Source: a virus
Virus record (IMG/VR): IMGVR_UViG_3300028177_000003
Coordinates: 1-64,000 of that record
Length of the DNA: 64,000 nucleotides
Reading direction: 5' to 3' (one strand)
The notes under the pieces are model-generated. The model worked only from the letters and a program-made list of their open reading frames with translations. It ran no database searches and was not told the DNA's origin. Each line of letters opens with the position of its first letter. The stretch's first letter is position 1. Of this stretch, positions 51,507 through 59,133 are shown piece after piece. The position numbers and the translations under genes were made by a program.

Positions 51507-51937
51507 AGCCGACTCCGAAGAGGTCTGACCCAGCACGCTCGGGCGCGGTTGCGGCCAGGTTTGTGTCCCGAATAGAACTTGATCTGCGCTCCCACGGAGG
51601 GCACCCAGGGTTCCAGAAGATCGCTTGCGTGGAAGAACAAGATCTGCTCTGATTCTGCCAGGTTGGCGAAGCCCCACCCCTTGTCTGGGTCAAAGGACTG
51701 CACCCTGCCTAATAGGAGGGAGGGACAGACAGTCCGAGATACCCTTCGCGCTTGAGGAAGGTTCCCGCCGGACCTGGTGCCCAGACCCTCTACCTCTACC
51801 TCCTCCCCCAGAATGGGAGGAGGGCCCCCAGGGGTGAGGCGACAGAAGTCCCCCGCCTGGAAGTAGACCGATCTCCCCGAATGCACAGCAAACCCGTAGT
51901 GCTTCGCCTGCACATAGAGAGAGATTTCCCCCTTCAC
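51503..51937 (-). CDS. Two cold-shock-like domains
   Basis: 144 residues. The second half ([31 protein letters not shown], then [17 protein letters not shown]) is a clear cold-shock domain with the aromatic KGWGF and FFH RNA/ssDNA-binding motifs. The first half repeats the plan less well ([27 protein letters not shown]). Such proteins bind single-stranded nucleic acid. A tandem with one degenerate unit is unusual for phages. It overlaps the PEP-repeat gene by four bases. Confidence 0.7.
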   Translation of the reverse strand: MKGEISLYVQAKHYGFAVHSGRSVYFQAGDFCRLTPGGPPPILGEEVEVEGLGTRSGGNLPQARRVSRTVCPSLLLGRVQSFDPDKGWGFANLAESEQILFFHASDLLEPWVPSVGAQIKFYSGHKPGRNRARACWVRPLRSRL

Positions 51938-52392
51938 TGCAAAAGGGCGATGCGGTCCGAGATCGCGTTCTTGGCGCCCTTGCGGTCCTTTCCGCTCGTG
52001 GAGCCTTCAGCGTACAGAAGCTCCTTGAGAAAGTTGTCGTACTCACCTGTGGCCAGGGCTGCGACCAGTTCGGCGTTCGTACCGTCCAAGACCTCCACGG
52101 GGATCGTCTTGGCCTTCTCCGCAACCTCAGGCTCCGGCTCAGGCTCGGGAGTGGGCTCCGGCTCAGGCTCGGGAGTGGGCTCCGGCTCGGGCTCGGGAGT
52201 GGGCTCGGGCTCCGGCTCGGGGGTGGGCTCAGGCTCAGGTTCGGGCTCGGGAGTGGGCTCGGGCTCCGCCAGTGCTGCGCGCAAGGCTGCGCGAGCTTCG
52301 ATTTCAGCCAGTGCGGCAGCCTCCGCCTTGAGGCGGTCTCGCTTCTGGTGGAGGGCTGGACTGATGCGAACTACGCGCTTGCGGCTGGCCAT
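51934..52392 (-). CDS. Protein with Pro-Glu repeat linker
   Basis: 152 residues. A basic N-terminal helix ([19 protein letters not shown]) is joined by about 45 residues of [12 protein letters not shown] repeats to a C-terminal helical domain ([20 protein letters not shown]). The DNA of the linker is a tandem repeat (52135-52260) and may vary in length. The stiff acidic linker keeps two domains apart. Function unknown. Confidence 0.6.
   Translation of the reverse strand: MASRKRVVRISPALHQKRDRLKAEAAALAEIEARAALRAALAEPEPTPEPEPEPEPTPEPEPEPTPEPEPEPTPEPEPEPTPEPEPEPEVAEKAKTIPVEVLDGTNAELVAALATGEYDNFLKELLYAEGSTSGKDRKGAKNAISDRIALLQ
52135..52260. repeat. Tandem repeat coding for the Pro-Glu linker
   Basis: Plus-strand units of the kind GGCTCGGGAGTGGGCTCC repeat about seven times with small changes, coding for PEPEPTPEP on the minus strand. 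Such repeats can gain or lose units by slippage. Confidence 0.7.
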
Positions 52393-52419
52393 ATTGATTC
52401 TCCAGGTCTGTCGCCGGGA

Positions 52420-52749
52420 TTACACTCCCGAAGTGATGCTCTTGTTTTGGACGGCGTCAAAGAAAGCAGTGTCGTCGGAGACGAGCCTCGAAGCTCGGGG
52501 GTTCCGGGCCAGAAGGGTGTCCAGACGCTCCTGGCTGTCCGCGTCCAGGTCTGGGTACAACTTGTTGTAGTCGTATCGTGCCTGGCGGGAGTGACTCAAC
52601 GCTTCCAGGATGAACTTGTCCTGCAAGATGGCAGGGTTGTCCGGATCCTTCTGAGTGACTACTCGGCCGTCAGCCATCGTGACCGTAGTGTTCGCAACGC
52701 CCTTCAAGCCGTTATTTGACCCGAACTGCCAGTACCCGAACTCAGCCAC
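52420..52749 (-). CDS. Hypothetical protein
   Basis: 109 residues, starts MAEFGYWQFGSNNG. Polar and helical: LEALSHSRQARYDYNKLYPD, QERLDTLLARNPRASRLV. The start is GTG. No family recognised. Confidence 0.5.
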   Translation of the reverse strand: MAEFGYWQFGSNNGLKGVANTTVTMADGRVVTQKDPDNPAILQDKFILEALSHSRQARYDYNKLYPDLDADSQERLDTLLARNPRASRLVSDDTAFFDAVQNKSITSGV

Positions 52750-52791
52750 AGAAGTATCCTCTGGTAGAGTCTACCCGGCTTCATAGCGGAG

Positions 52792-53226
52792 CTACCGGAG
52801 AGTGACCCCGAGACGCTCCATAATCCGGAGCTTCTGCCGCCCCAGGTCGGAGATGTCCACCCCCTGAGCCTGGGCAGTTTCACGCAGAGTGTCCAGGCTG
52901 GGAAGCCGCTTGGTAGGCTGCGTCGGGGTTGCGTCTGTGGGAGGGGTCTCACCGTAGCCGATGAGCAAACTCACGGTGCCGTCCAGACGGACAGTAACAC
53001 AGGGAGTGCCCCTTCGGTTCTGCCCTCTCATGAGGTGGTCGGCCGTGAGCTGGATCAGTGCGTTCGAACGCACTGCCTCGTTCGCCAGACGCAGAGCTTC
53101 CTGGGCCTGGGAAACCAGCAGGCCGACTGTGGTCAAACCCTCCCCTCCCTGCACAGGGAGGGACAAAACCGCCTGCTGAACCTCATCCGCGAGTTCTATC
53201 TCAACGGACTTCAGTTTTCTTGTCAC
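52792..53226 (-). CDS. Hypothetical protein
   Basis: 144 residues from GTG 53224-53226 with GGAGG upstream. First part: EVQQAVLSLPVQGGEGLTTV and QEALRLANEAVRSNALIQLT. Near the end LPSLDTLRETAQAQGVDISD, LGRQKLRIMERLG forms two helices like a small DNA-binding tail. No family recognised. Confidence 0.5.
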   Translation of the reverse strand: MTRKLKSVEIELADEVQQAVLSLPVQGGEGLTTVGLLVSQAQEALRLANEAVRSNALIQLTADHLMRGQNRRGTPCVTVRLDGTVSLLIGYGETPPTDATPTQPTKRLPSLDTLRETAQAQGVDISDLGRQKLRIMERLGVTLR

Positions 53227-53320
53227 GGGAACCTCCAGGAGTAGAAGTACCCGCGACTGATTTAGGGGGACCCCCTTCAGAGCAAACTACCTGGCGTTTA
53301 GTGGTTCGCGAGGGGCGACT

Positions 53321-54391
53321 TTACGAATACGAATAGTACAGGTTTACAACAGCCTGCCACTCGTAGGACCCTTCATCGTCCCACCGCACCAGGGCAACCA
53401 CCTCTCCCATGCCCCCCGGCCAGTGACTGTCCCGGTACTTTCGCGAGAGGGCTTCCCCCTCAGCTTCGGCGCGGTTCTTGGACGCGTTCGGCGAGGTGAG
53501 ACGAATGTCTGGGTTCCTGTGCCCCGGGAAGGGCAAATGGACCTGCCGATTGATTCCCTTCAGGACATCCCAGGAGGGCTTCGGGTACTGCTCCAGAGCC
53601 TGGAAGTTGGAGTTCAAATCCACCTTGATGATCGGGAGCGAGCTCGCCTTCTTGTCCTCTTCCTCGGGGTCGCCTGGCAGGACCGAGCCGCCGTCGACGG
53701 GGAGGGTCGCTCGTGAAGCATCCGAAGACAGGTTGTCGTCCTTGATCTCCCCCGGCGTCCAGACGGCCCTCTTCTCGGGAGTCGTGTGGCGCAAGCGATC
53801 CCGGTTCAACTGACGGGCCTTGAGCTTCAACTCCTGCTCTGTGTCGGCCAGGATCGGCGCTCCCTGAGCATCGACCCCCACGAAGAAGAAGATGTTCCCC
53901 CTCTTGTCCTGCAGGGTGTCTCCCTGGTCCGCGATCGGCCGAGTGCGGGGACGAGCCTCGCCGAAGAAGACATCCACCAGCTGGTAGCCTTGCTGGCTGA
54001 GCATACGGGTAGAGCCCAGTTCTCTGGGCGCCCCCAGGCCCCCCTCCAGGTAGCGGACCGAAACACGCTCAGCAGCCTCTGCAGCCCAGCGGCCATACCC
54101 GCCACCCCAGCTGGTCTGCCTGGAGGGGTTTACGACCTTGTCGCCGTTCGGGGACCTCTTGGGAGGAGGCCGAGTTCCCTCGTCGTCCGTGCTGTATCCC
54201 CCCGGATTGGAGTGGGAGCGCGACACATACTTGTCTGCGGCATTCTCCGAAGGGAACGGACCGTAGGTGGTGGCTTCGTCCCATTCCCCGTATTCGTCGG
54301 AGGCCAGGTCCACATACCACTTGCCGTTGCTGGCCTTCCAGTACTCACAGTATCTGGACCGGCTGGCAGACTTGTTCGTATCAAATGGCAT
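53321..54391 (-). CDS. Hypothetical protein
   Basis: 356 residues. Aromatic start (YCEYWKASNGKWYVDLASDE), then Gly/Arg-rich and low-complexity parts (TDDEGTRPPPKRSPNGDKV) and a C-terminal Trp/Gly strand (EVVALVRWDDEGSYEWQAVV). The mix suggests a multi-domain, partly disordered protein. No family recognised. Confidence 0.5.
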   Translation of the reverse strand: MPFDTNKSASRSRYCEYWKASNGKWYVDLASDEYGEWDEATTYGPFPSENAADKYVSRSHSNPGGYSTDDEGTRPPPKRSPNGDKVVNPSRQTSWGGGYGRWAAEAAERVSVRYLEGGLGAPRELGSTRMLSQQGYQLVDVFFGEARPRTRPIADQGDTLQDKRGNIFFFVGVDAQGAPILADTEQELKLKARQLNRDRLRHTTPEKRAVWTPGEIKDDNLSSDASRATLPVDGGSVLPGDPEEEDKKASSLPIIKVDLNSNFQALEQYPKPSWDVLKGINRQVHLPFPGHRNPDIRLTSPNASKNRAEAEGEALSRKYRDSHWPGGMGEVVALVRWDDEGSYEWQAVVNLYYSYS

Positions 54392-54411
54392 CTGGTAGTC
54401 CTCGTTATCCC

Positions 54412-55002
54412 TCAGAAGGGGATAGCCAGACCATTGCAGTGGTCCTCCAGCGCGCAGAAGTTACAGAGCCAGAGAAGGTTGCCTCCACTCCAGATTACCT
54501 CCTGGCCTCGCATGAAGCCTTGGCCGCACAGAGTACAGCGATCCCAGGGGGCGTGGTGGAGGTTCGGTAGGATCAAGCCCGGAGGAGGGTCGAATAGGGG
54601 AGACGGAGGCAGCAAATCCTGGTCGGAGCCTACCCGCCGCCGAGTGCCTATGCGAGGGTCCATTTCGTAGAGGAAGGGGGCGGCGTAGCGGGGAATCTCG
54701 TACTCGAGATCTTTCATCAGCGAGGTCAGCACTACCTTCAGATCTGACCGGTAGAGCTCCAGGCAGTTCACTCTCCTCTGCACTGCGAACGTGTGTCCCT
54801 CATGTCGCTGTTCCTCTCGGCGGTGTTCCTCGAGATAGCCGCACACGTAGAACTCTACTGCGTCCGCGTGGGGCAGTCGGGAAACACTCATGCTGAACCT
54901 GAGTGGGATGCACCCCTCAGGTAGACTGCCCCACCAGCTTCTCTGGAGAGCCTTCAACATCTTGCCAGTGAACTCCGGCTTGGTCAAACCCTCCAGGTTC
55001 AT
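54412..55002 (-). CDS. Hypothetical zinc-binding protein
   Basis: 196 residues. The C-terminus has CTLCGQGFMRGQEV and LWLCNFCALEDHC, a two-pair CxxC zinc site. The front part is mixed (ALQRSWWGSLPEGCIPLRFS). It overlaps the DEDDh exonuclease start by four bases, so they are translated together and may act together. No family recognised. Confidence 0.55.
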   Translation of the reverse strand: MNLEGLTKPEFTGKMLKALQRSWWGSLPEGCIPLRFSMSVSRLPHADAVEFYVCGYLEEHRREEQRHEGHTFAVQRRVNCLELYRSDLKVVLTSLMKDLEYEIPRYAAPFLYEMDPRIGTRRRVGSDQDLLPPSPLFDPPPGLILPNLHHAPWDRCTLCGQGFMRGQEVIWSGGNLLWLCNFCALEDHCNGLAIPF

Positions 55003-55574
55003 CTACGAACCCTGAATGCACCCAGGTAGATCTTGAACCGGGTGAGCGCACTCGCCTGGTTCAACAGGTAGTACAGACGCATGGCGTCTTCGACGTCCCG
55101 CATCGCCGTGTGGCCTCCTTCGAGGGACCATCCCAGATACTCTCTCACCGAGTCCAGCCCTACGCTGTCCAGACCCATAGGGTACAGGTGCTCATAGCAG
55201 AGGGTGATGGTGTCTATCTTGCGGTGGGGGATGCTGAGGGGGACACCTGCCCTCTTGAAGACTCCCTTGAGCATAGCCTCGTCGTACGAGACGTTGTGCC
55301 CTACCAGAATGCAACCCGCCAGGAACATCGCCAAGTCGCTGGCGATGTCTTTCAACAACGGTGCGTCGTCCCAGAGGGAAGGGTTGGCAGCGTAGCCGTT
55401 GACCTCAAGGGCTACGTCCTCTGCAACCTCCAGGTGTTCCGGCTTGATGCGAGTATGGTAGCGGTCCACCCCTCCGCCTGGGCGAACGCGGATGACAGCG
55501 ATCTCGATGACTTCGTGGACAACGGGGTCCAGACCTGTCGTCTCAGTGTCAATAAAAGCCAGCGACTTACGCAA
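54999..55574 (-). CDS. DnaQ-like DEDDh 3'-5' exonuclease
   Basis: 191 residues. Exo I FIDTETTGLDPV (Asp9, Glu11), Exo II LVGHNVSYDEAML, Exo III HTAMRDVEDAMRL: all DEDDh catalytic residues are present. Such enzymes trim DNA or RNA 3' ends; in phages they act in proofreading, repair or RNA turnover. It lies in a leftward operon with the zinc-binding gene. Confidence 0.9.
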   Translation of the reverse strand: MRKSLAFIDTETTGLDPVVHEVIEIAVIRVRPGGGVDRYHTRIKPEHLEVAEDVALEVNGYAANPSLWDDAPLLKDIASDLAMFLAGCILVGHNVSYDEAMLKGVFKRAGVPLSIPHRKIDTITLCYEHLYPMGLDSVGLDSVREYLGWSLEGGHTAMRDVEDAMRLYYLLNQASALTRFKIYLGAFRVRR

Positions 55575-55596
55575 GGGGTTCTCCGGAGGGAAGCCC

Positions 55597-56379
55597 CTAC
55601 CCCGAACGCATCCTCAAGCTGGGGTTGTAACTGCTGTCTATGTCCACGTGGCCTCGGTTTGCATCCACTCGCACCCGACACCCGGGAGGATAGAGGGACA
55701 GAGCGTCCTCCACCAGGAGCAACAGGATCCCTTGCTCTTGCCCCACCACGGAGAGGTGAGAGAGGGCTCCTCCTCGAGCGGTGACTACGGCACGAGCTGA
55801 AGACGCAGGAATGTAGTAGTCTGCGCTGGCGTAGGGTATCACCGCAAGCTGGTCCAGTCGTAGTTCTTCGTCGGGCTCGGGGTGCACTACGGTCAGGTAG
55901 GGAGTGGCACCGCTCCCAGACAAGACCAGGGCTTCGAACTCGCACATCTTTTGCTGGACTCTGAACTTCATCCGATTAGCGGCGTGCGCCACTGCCTCGT
56001 CCAGGTAGTCTCTGCGCGGGTTCATCCCAGCCCCGAGCATCCAGTCGGTGTGGAACGGGTTGTCGCGGGAGACTTTCACCCCGGACTTGCTCAAGGGAAC
56101 CCAGGCGGGGGCCAGATGGAGTGCATGTGTCTTAGCCAGACACCAGTGGATGAACGGCGCTGAGGGCACCCTGAAGCGATCCCGCTTCTTCCGCCCGCGT
56201 ATGGGGTGGCGAGAGCAAGTCTCCGTCGTTTGCTTCAGGGAGAACCTGTGAGACCCGCAGTGGTCACCGCAGACACGGGGGACCCCCAGGTCGAACCACG
56301 CCCCGTCGAGCGGCGAAACTCTACTACGACCGTCGTCCGGGGCAATGAGAAGGAACTCCTCCCTGCGCGGTCCAGGCAT
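55597..56379 (-). CDS. Phosphohistidine-swivel-domain protein
   Basis: 260 residues. The last ~90 residues contain YIPASSARAVVTARGGALSH, LSVVGQEQGILLLLV and YPPGCRVRVDANRGHVDI, the mobile (swivelling) domain of PEP-utilising enzymes, with the GGxxSH active-site His. No nucleotide-binding or PEP-binding partner domain is present; the first ~150 residues are Arg/Cys-rich and do not match. In host enzymes the domain carries a phosphoryl group between two sites. A stand-alone form in a phage could act on a host phosphotransfer protein. That is inference. Confidence 0.7.
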   Translation of the reverse strand: MPGPRREEFLLIAPDDGRSRVSPLDGAWFDLGVPRVCGDHCGSHRFSLKQTTETCSRHPIRGRKKRDRFRVPSAPFIHWCLAKTHALHLAPAWVPLSKSGVKVSRDNPFHTDWMLGAGMNPRRDYLDEAVAHAANRMKFRVQQKMCEFEALVLSGSGATPYLTVVHPEPDEELRLDQLAVIPYASADYYIPASSARAVVTARGGALSHLSVVGQEQGILLLLVEDALSLYPPGCRVRVDANRGHVDIDSSYNPSLRMRSG

Positions 56380-56415
56380 GTCTCTCCGGGTAGCTTCTCG
56401 AAGCTTAGAGGGTAA

Positions 56416-57459
56416 TCACCGAGGTCTTAGCGAGCCCAGATTGAGACCGACCAGGCCCGCCTTGATCTTGCGTGCGCTGGCTCCCAGGAAGCGTAGGTGG
56501 GTCTCACGGGTCAGGCGGAAGGGTCCGTCGGGAGCCTCGACCCAGTTGAGGTTCCGCTTGTTCCAGGAACCTGAATCCCCCACGTGGGTGACCATCCCCT
56601 CGGAGTTGAAGCGATACCACTGAGTCTCGCGGCGGCTCTGCGTCTGGGTGAGCCCGGTGCGGTTGTTCTTCAGGCCGTCCTTGTCCGTGGGCTTGGTCAC
56701 CTTGAAGTACTCATAGCGAGAGTCCAGGCCCAGCTCCAGGGGACCTTCCGCGCCCGAGCAGTGGTAGAGGGACGCCATCGCTGCCAGGAGAGCCCAGGAG
56801 CCGGTCAGGGTCTCCGGCTCAGGGTTGACCCACTCGCCGTCGCAGACATTCGCCTCCGGATCTCCGCCCCACATGTTCCCAGCGGGGCCCTCGATCTTGA
56901 CCGAGTAGACCCGGACCGTCTCCGCCTTGGGCCACCAGAAGTACCGGGTGTTCTCGAACACCTTCCCCGAAGTCCCCATGTCCTCCCGTTCCCAGGTCCG
57001 TCCTGTGTCAATGCGGGGGAGACCCTCGTAGGTCATGCCGTTGTCACGCCAGCAGGAGTCGTGGCAGCCATCAGCGACCACGAAGCCAGGGGCATCCGTG
57101 CGGACTGCCTTCCCGCTACTCCGGCGCGTGTCCGGGATGTCCTTGTTGGTCAGGGACGCCGTCGGAACCCAGGGGGCACGAGGCTTGTTCCAGGAAGAGG
57201 AGTCGTCCAGCTTCGTGTGCGGCTCGGTTCCGGGAAGCACGATGCGCCAGCTGACGTAGTTGGAGGATGCACTGTACTGGGCCCAGTACCGGAAGGTATC
57301 CGGACACTCCTGGTCCTCGTCGTCCAGGGGGTCGCGGACGGCCTCCATGTCAAAGGTCAGCCAACGAGTGGCGGAACACGTCCCTCGGGGCATGACCTGC
57401 TTGACGGTCTCATCGACGAGACCCTGTACGAGGTGGAGGACGAAGTCGGTGCGGGCCAT
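56416..57459 (-). CDS. Hypothetical protein
   Basis: 347 residues from ATG 57457-57459 (AGGAG upstream). Trp/Ser/Gly-rich, with RYWAQYSASSNYVSWRIVL, WNKPRAPWVPTASLTNKDIP, WWPKAETVRVYSVKIEGP and ETQWYRFNSEGMVTHVGDSG. The many Trp and strand-type segments suggest a beta-rich protein. No family recognised. Confidence 0.5.
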   Translation of the reverse strand: MARTDFVLHLVQGLVDETVKQVMPRGTCSATRWLTFDMEAVRDPLDDEDQECPDTFRYWAQYSASSNYVSWRIVLPGTEPHTKLDDSSSWNKPRAPWVPTASLTNKDIPDTRRSSGKAVRTDAPGFVVADGCHDSCWRDNGMTYEGLPRIDTGRTWEREDMGTSGKVFENTRYFWWPKAETVRVYSVKIEGPAGNMWGGDPEANVCDGEWVNPEPETLTGSWALLAAMASLYHCSGAEGPLELGLDSRYEYFKVTKPTDKDGLKNNRTGLTQTQSRRETQWYRFNSEGMVTHVGDSGSWNKRNLNWVEAPDGPFRLTRETHLRFLGASARKIKAGLVGLNLGSLRPR

Positions 57460-57713
57460 CAGAGAGTCTCCTGAACGGGGGTCTGGCTGTACTTCTCGGC
57501 CAAGTAGGCTTGAAAGCCGCCCTCTGCTACGGTGACTCCGTGGCGCTCGGCGATCGCAACCGCGTCGGCGTGGGACAGCTTGTTCCAGTCGGCGAACGCT
57601 GTCGTGACCTGCTCCTTGGTCAACCCAGTCCACATTTGCAGCTTGTCGTAGAACCACTCCCCCTCAAAGAGCTGGGCGTCCTTCCAGACACGGATGAGGT
57701 GCTCTGCAGTCAT
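57459..57713 (-). CDS. Small hypothetical protein
   Basis: 84 residues from ATG 57711-57713. Helical: EHLIRVWKDAQLFEGEWFYD, LTKEQVTTAFADWNKLSHAD. Overlaps the next gene by one base. No family recognised. Confidence 0.5.
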   Translation of the reverse strand: MTAEHLIRVWKDAQLFEGEWFYDKLQMWTGLTKEQVTTAFADWNKLSHADAVAIAERHGVTVAEGGFQAYLAEKYSQTPVQETL

Positions 57714-57715
57714 GA

Positions 57716-58069
57716 TCAGGCTCCGTACTGGTAGACGATGGTGTCGGACCCGCACAGGGGGCACAGGGTCTCGTCGTGGTCGTCCGGGATGTGCACGTGG
57801 TGCATCCGGTCGTCCCACCCACAGCGGTCGTCCGGGCCCTGGTTGTCCGAGATGTCCGCCCGGTAGCAGGCCGCAGCGTGCTTGCAGGTGCCCGTCTTCT
57901 TCCAGGGCCAGCACGTGCAGGTGTAGTGGTACTCCATGACGCGGTCGGGGCTGTAGTTCCGCTCCCAGGTCACCGTGTAGGAGGACTTTCCGTCCGAGGA
58001 GGGGAACTCCCGGCTCCACTCTCGGGTCTGGGAACAGGCGCGGGCGGTGTGGATGGTCAGGTCAGGCAT
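57716..58069 (-). CDS. SWIM-like zinc-finger protein
   Basis: 117 residues. YTCTCWPWKKTGTCKHAAAC matches the SWIM pattern CxCxnCxH, a zinc fold found in DNA- and protein-binding proteins. A second CPLCG lies near the C-terminus (LCPLCGSDTIVYQYG). A basic/Ser-rich segment precedes it. The membrane protein gene upstream overlaps by eight bases. SWIM domains in bacteria are linked to helicases and recombination; here it stands alone. Confidence 0.6.
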   Translation of the reverse strand: MPDLTIHTARACSQTREWSREFPSSDGKSSYTVTWERNYSPDRVMEYHYTCTCWPWKKTGTCKHAAACYRADISDNQGPDDRCGWDDRMHHVHIPDDHDETLCPLCGSDTIVYQYGA

Positions 58070-58208
58070 CAGTTCCACCCCAGGAGGGCTCGGTTGCCAT
58101 TGCGACAACGAAACCCAGAGAGAGGATCACGGTCATCGCCAGGAGCCAACCCGCACCGGCGGACCAGTCCACGGGGGCACTCATGAGGGTCTCGAGGTTC
58201 TGCAGCAT
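58062..58208 (-). CDS. Small single-pass membrane protein (48 residues)
   Basis: ATG 58206-58208 follows GGAGG and lies 21 bases after a promoter element. A hydrophobic helix (GWLLAMTVILSLGFVVAMA) covers residues ~21-40; the N-terminus is acidic (MLQNLETLMSAP). It could be a holin-like or regulatory membrane peptide. It overlaps the next gene by eight bases. Confidence 0.55.
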   Translation of the reverse strand: MLQNLETLMSAPVDWSAGAGWLLAMTVILSLGFVVAMATEPSWGGTDA

Positions 58209-58228
58209 GTGGGCCTCCTACAGCTCAG

Positions 58229-58256
58229 TTACGTCCCTAAGAACATGAGGGAACCC
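58229..58256 (-). promoter_or_regulatory. Phage promoter element (58208 gene)
   Basis: On the minus strand: GGGTTCC, 14 bases, GACGTAAC, 21 bases before the ATG. Both halves match. It points away from the tmRNA that starts 60 bases to the right. Confidence 0.65.
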
Positions 58257-58316
58257 TCTACGGGGGTAGAAAGCCTATCGCCGAGGTACTCTTGTGTAGT
58301 TGGTCTTTCACATTAC

Positions 58317-58682
58317 GGGGTCGAAACGGTTTCGACAGGGCAGATAAGGTTTAGCAGGCGTGGCAAGGGATGGACCACCTTACGGTTCGGCAAACACAAA
58401 CGCCAACAACAACAACGCTTTCCGGGCTGCGGCCTGAGAAAGCCCTGGGACTTCGTGAGCCCAGGTGACTGTTAGCAAGAGAGTGACTCACTCAGCTTCC
58501 AGTTGTATTTGACGAGTTCGGCAAGCTCTCGGGGTAGCACCTGACCGGGAGACGGAGCACACCAGGAGACGCTGCTCCAGGGGAAAGATCCTGGGACACG
58601 ATGGTTCTGTGAATGGACCAAGGCTACGAAAGCTGCGACACTACGTTTGTTCTGGACGCGGGTTCGACTCCCGCCGACTCCA
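58317..58682 (+). ncRNA. ssrA: Transfer-messenger RNA
   Basis: 366 bases. The 5' end GGGGTCGAAACGGTTTCGACAG and the 3' end GTTCGACTCCCGCCGACTCCA are the tmRNA acceptor and T-arm signatures; GGGGTCG pairs with CGACTCC in a seven-base acceptor stem with one G-T. The tag frame begins at GCA 58390 and reads ANTNANNNNAFRAAA, then TGA. The run of Asn codons is unusual. The discriminator A at 58682 is followed by TCT, so the CCA end is not encoded and must be added; this genome has a CCA-adding enzyme. tmRNA frees stalled ribosomes and tags their products for breakdown. Confidence 0.95.
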
Positions 58683-58691
58683 ATCTCATTA

Positions 58692-58733
58692 GCGAAGACA
58701 GCCCCCACGGCTACCCCCGTGGGGGCTGTTCGC
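58692..58733 (+). terminator. Terminator after the tmRNA
   Basis: CAGCCCCCACGG and CCGTGGGGGCTG pair over 12 bases around a six-base loop (58699-58728), extended outside by GCGAA/TTCGC with a two-base bulge. It lies ten bases after the tmRNA end. No long T-run follows, as is common in GC-rich genomes. Confidence 0.75.
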
Positions 58734-58757
58734 GTTCCGGAACGGTATCGTAGTGGG

Positions 58758-58943
58758 ATGCTTCTCTTCCTTCTCCTTACAGCCTTCGGCCCTCCTCCCG
58801 TTCCACAGTGTGTCCTGCTCTCCTGCGAGGAAGACACCTGCGTCATCGACACGCCAGAGGGCTACGCGCCGACGTGGCGGAGGCAGGGGTGGAAGGCAGG
58901 AGACCGCGTGCACTGCGTGGACGTAGGGATCGAGCCCACCTGA
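58758..58943 (+). CDS. Small secreted Cys-rich protein
   Basis: 61 residues. A hydrophobic start (MLLFLLLTAFGPPPVP) fits a short signal peptide. The mature part has QCVLLSCEEDTCVIDTPEG and ends with VHCVDVGIEPT; four cysteines could form two disulfides. It ends exactly where the convergent gene at 58944 ends. It may act outside the cytoplasm, for example on the host envelope. The ribosome site is weak. Confidence 0.45.
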   Translation: MLLFLLLTAFGPPPVPQCVLLSCEEDTCVIDTPEGYAPTWRRQGWKAGDRVHCVDVGIEPT

Positions 58944-59130
58944 TCAGAGGTGGAAGGGCCTCTTGCCGAAGACCTTCTTGATCTCCTTGGGGCCCAGCGG
59001 ACCCTTCTCCGTCGGGAGTGCGGGCAATCCAGGAGTTGTTGTTTCTCTTGACTTCGCCGAGGACCCCGGCGTCCCAGGTGACCTGCTTCCAGCCGTCCGC
59101 CCCAGCTGTTCGTGATACCTTGGTGTCCAT
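58944..59130 (-). CDS. Small protein with a frame break
   Basis: ATG 59128-59130 starts a coding frame (GADGWKQVTWDAGVLGEVKR, NNNSWIARTP) that loses its protein-like look near 59011-59020, while the neighbouring frame continues with EKGPLGPKEIKKVFGKRPFH and stops at 58944, exactly next to the convergent gene. A one-base change there would join them into one ~62-residue protein. Either a sequencing error, a recent mutation or a frameshift. If not joined, the first frame runs on to 58843. Confidence 0.4.
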
Positions 59131-59133
59131 CGT

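Noticed and set aside
45820-52770. CGGTAG steps about 25 bases before several starts (45859, 46518, 50880, 52749, 30345) as a second promoter class
   Set aside because: They look like -10 boxes (TANNNT), but spacing and upstream halves vary too much for a firm call by eye.
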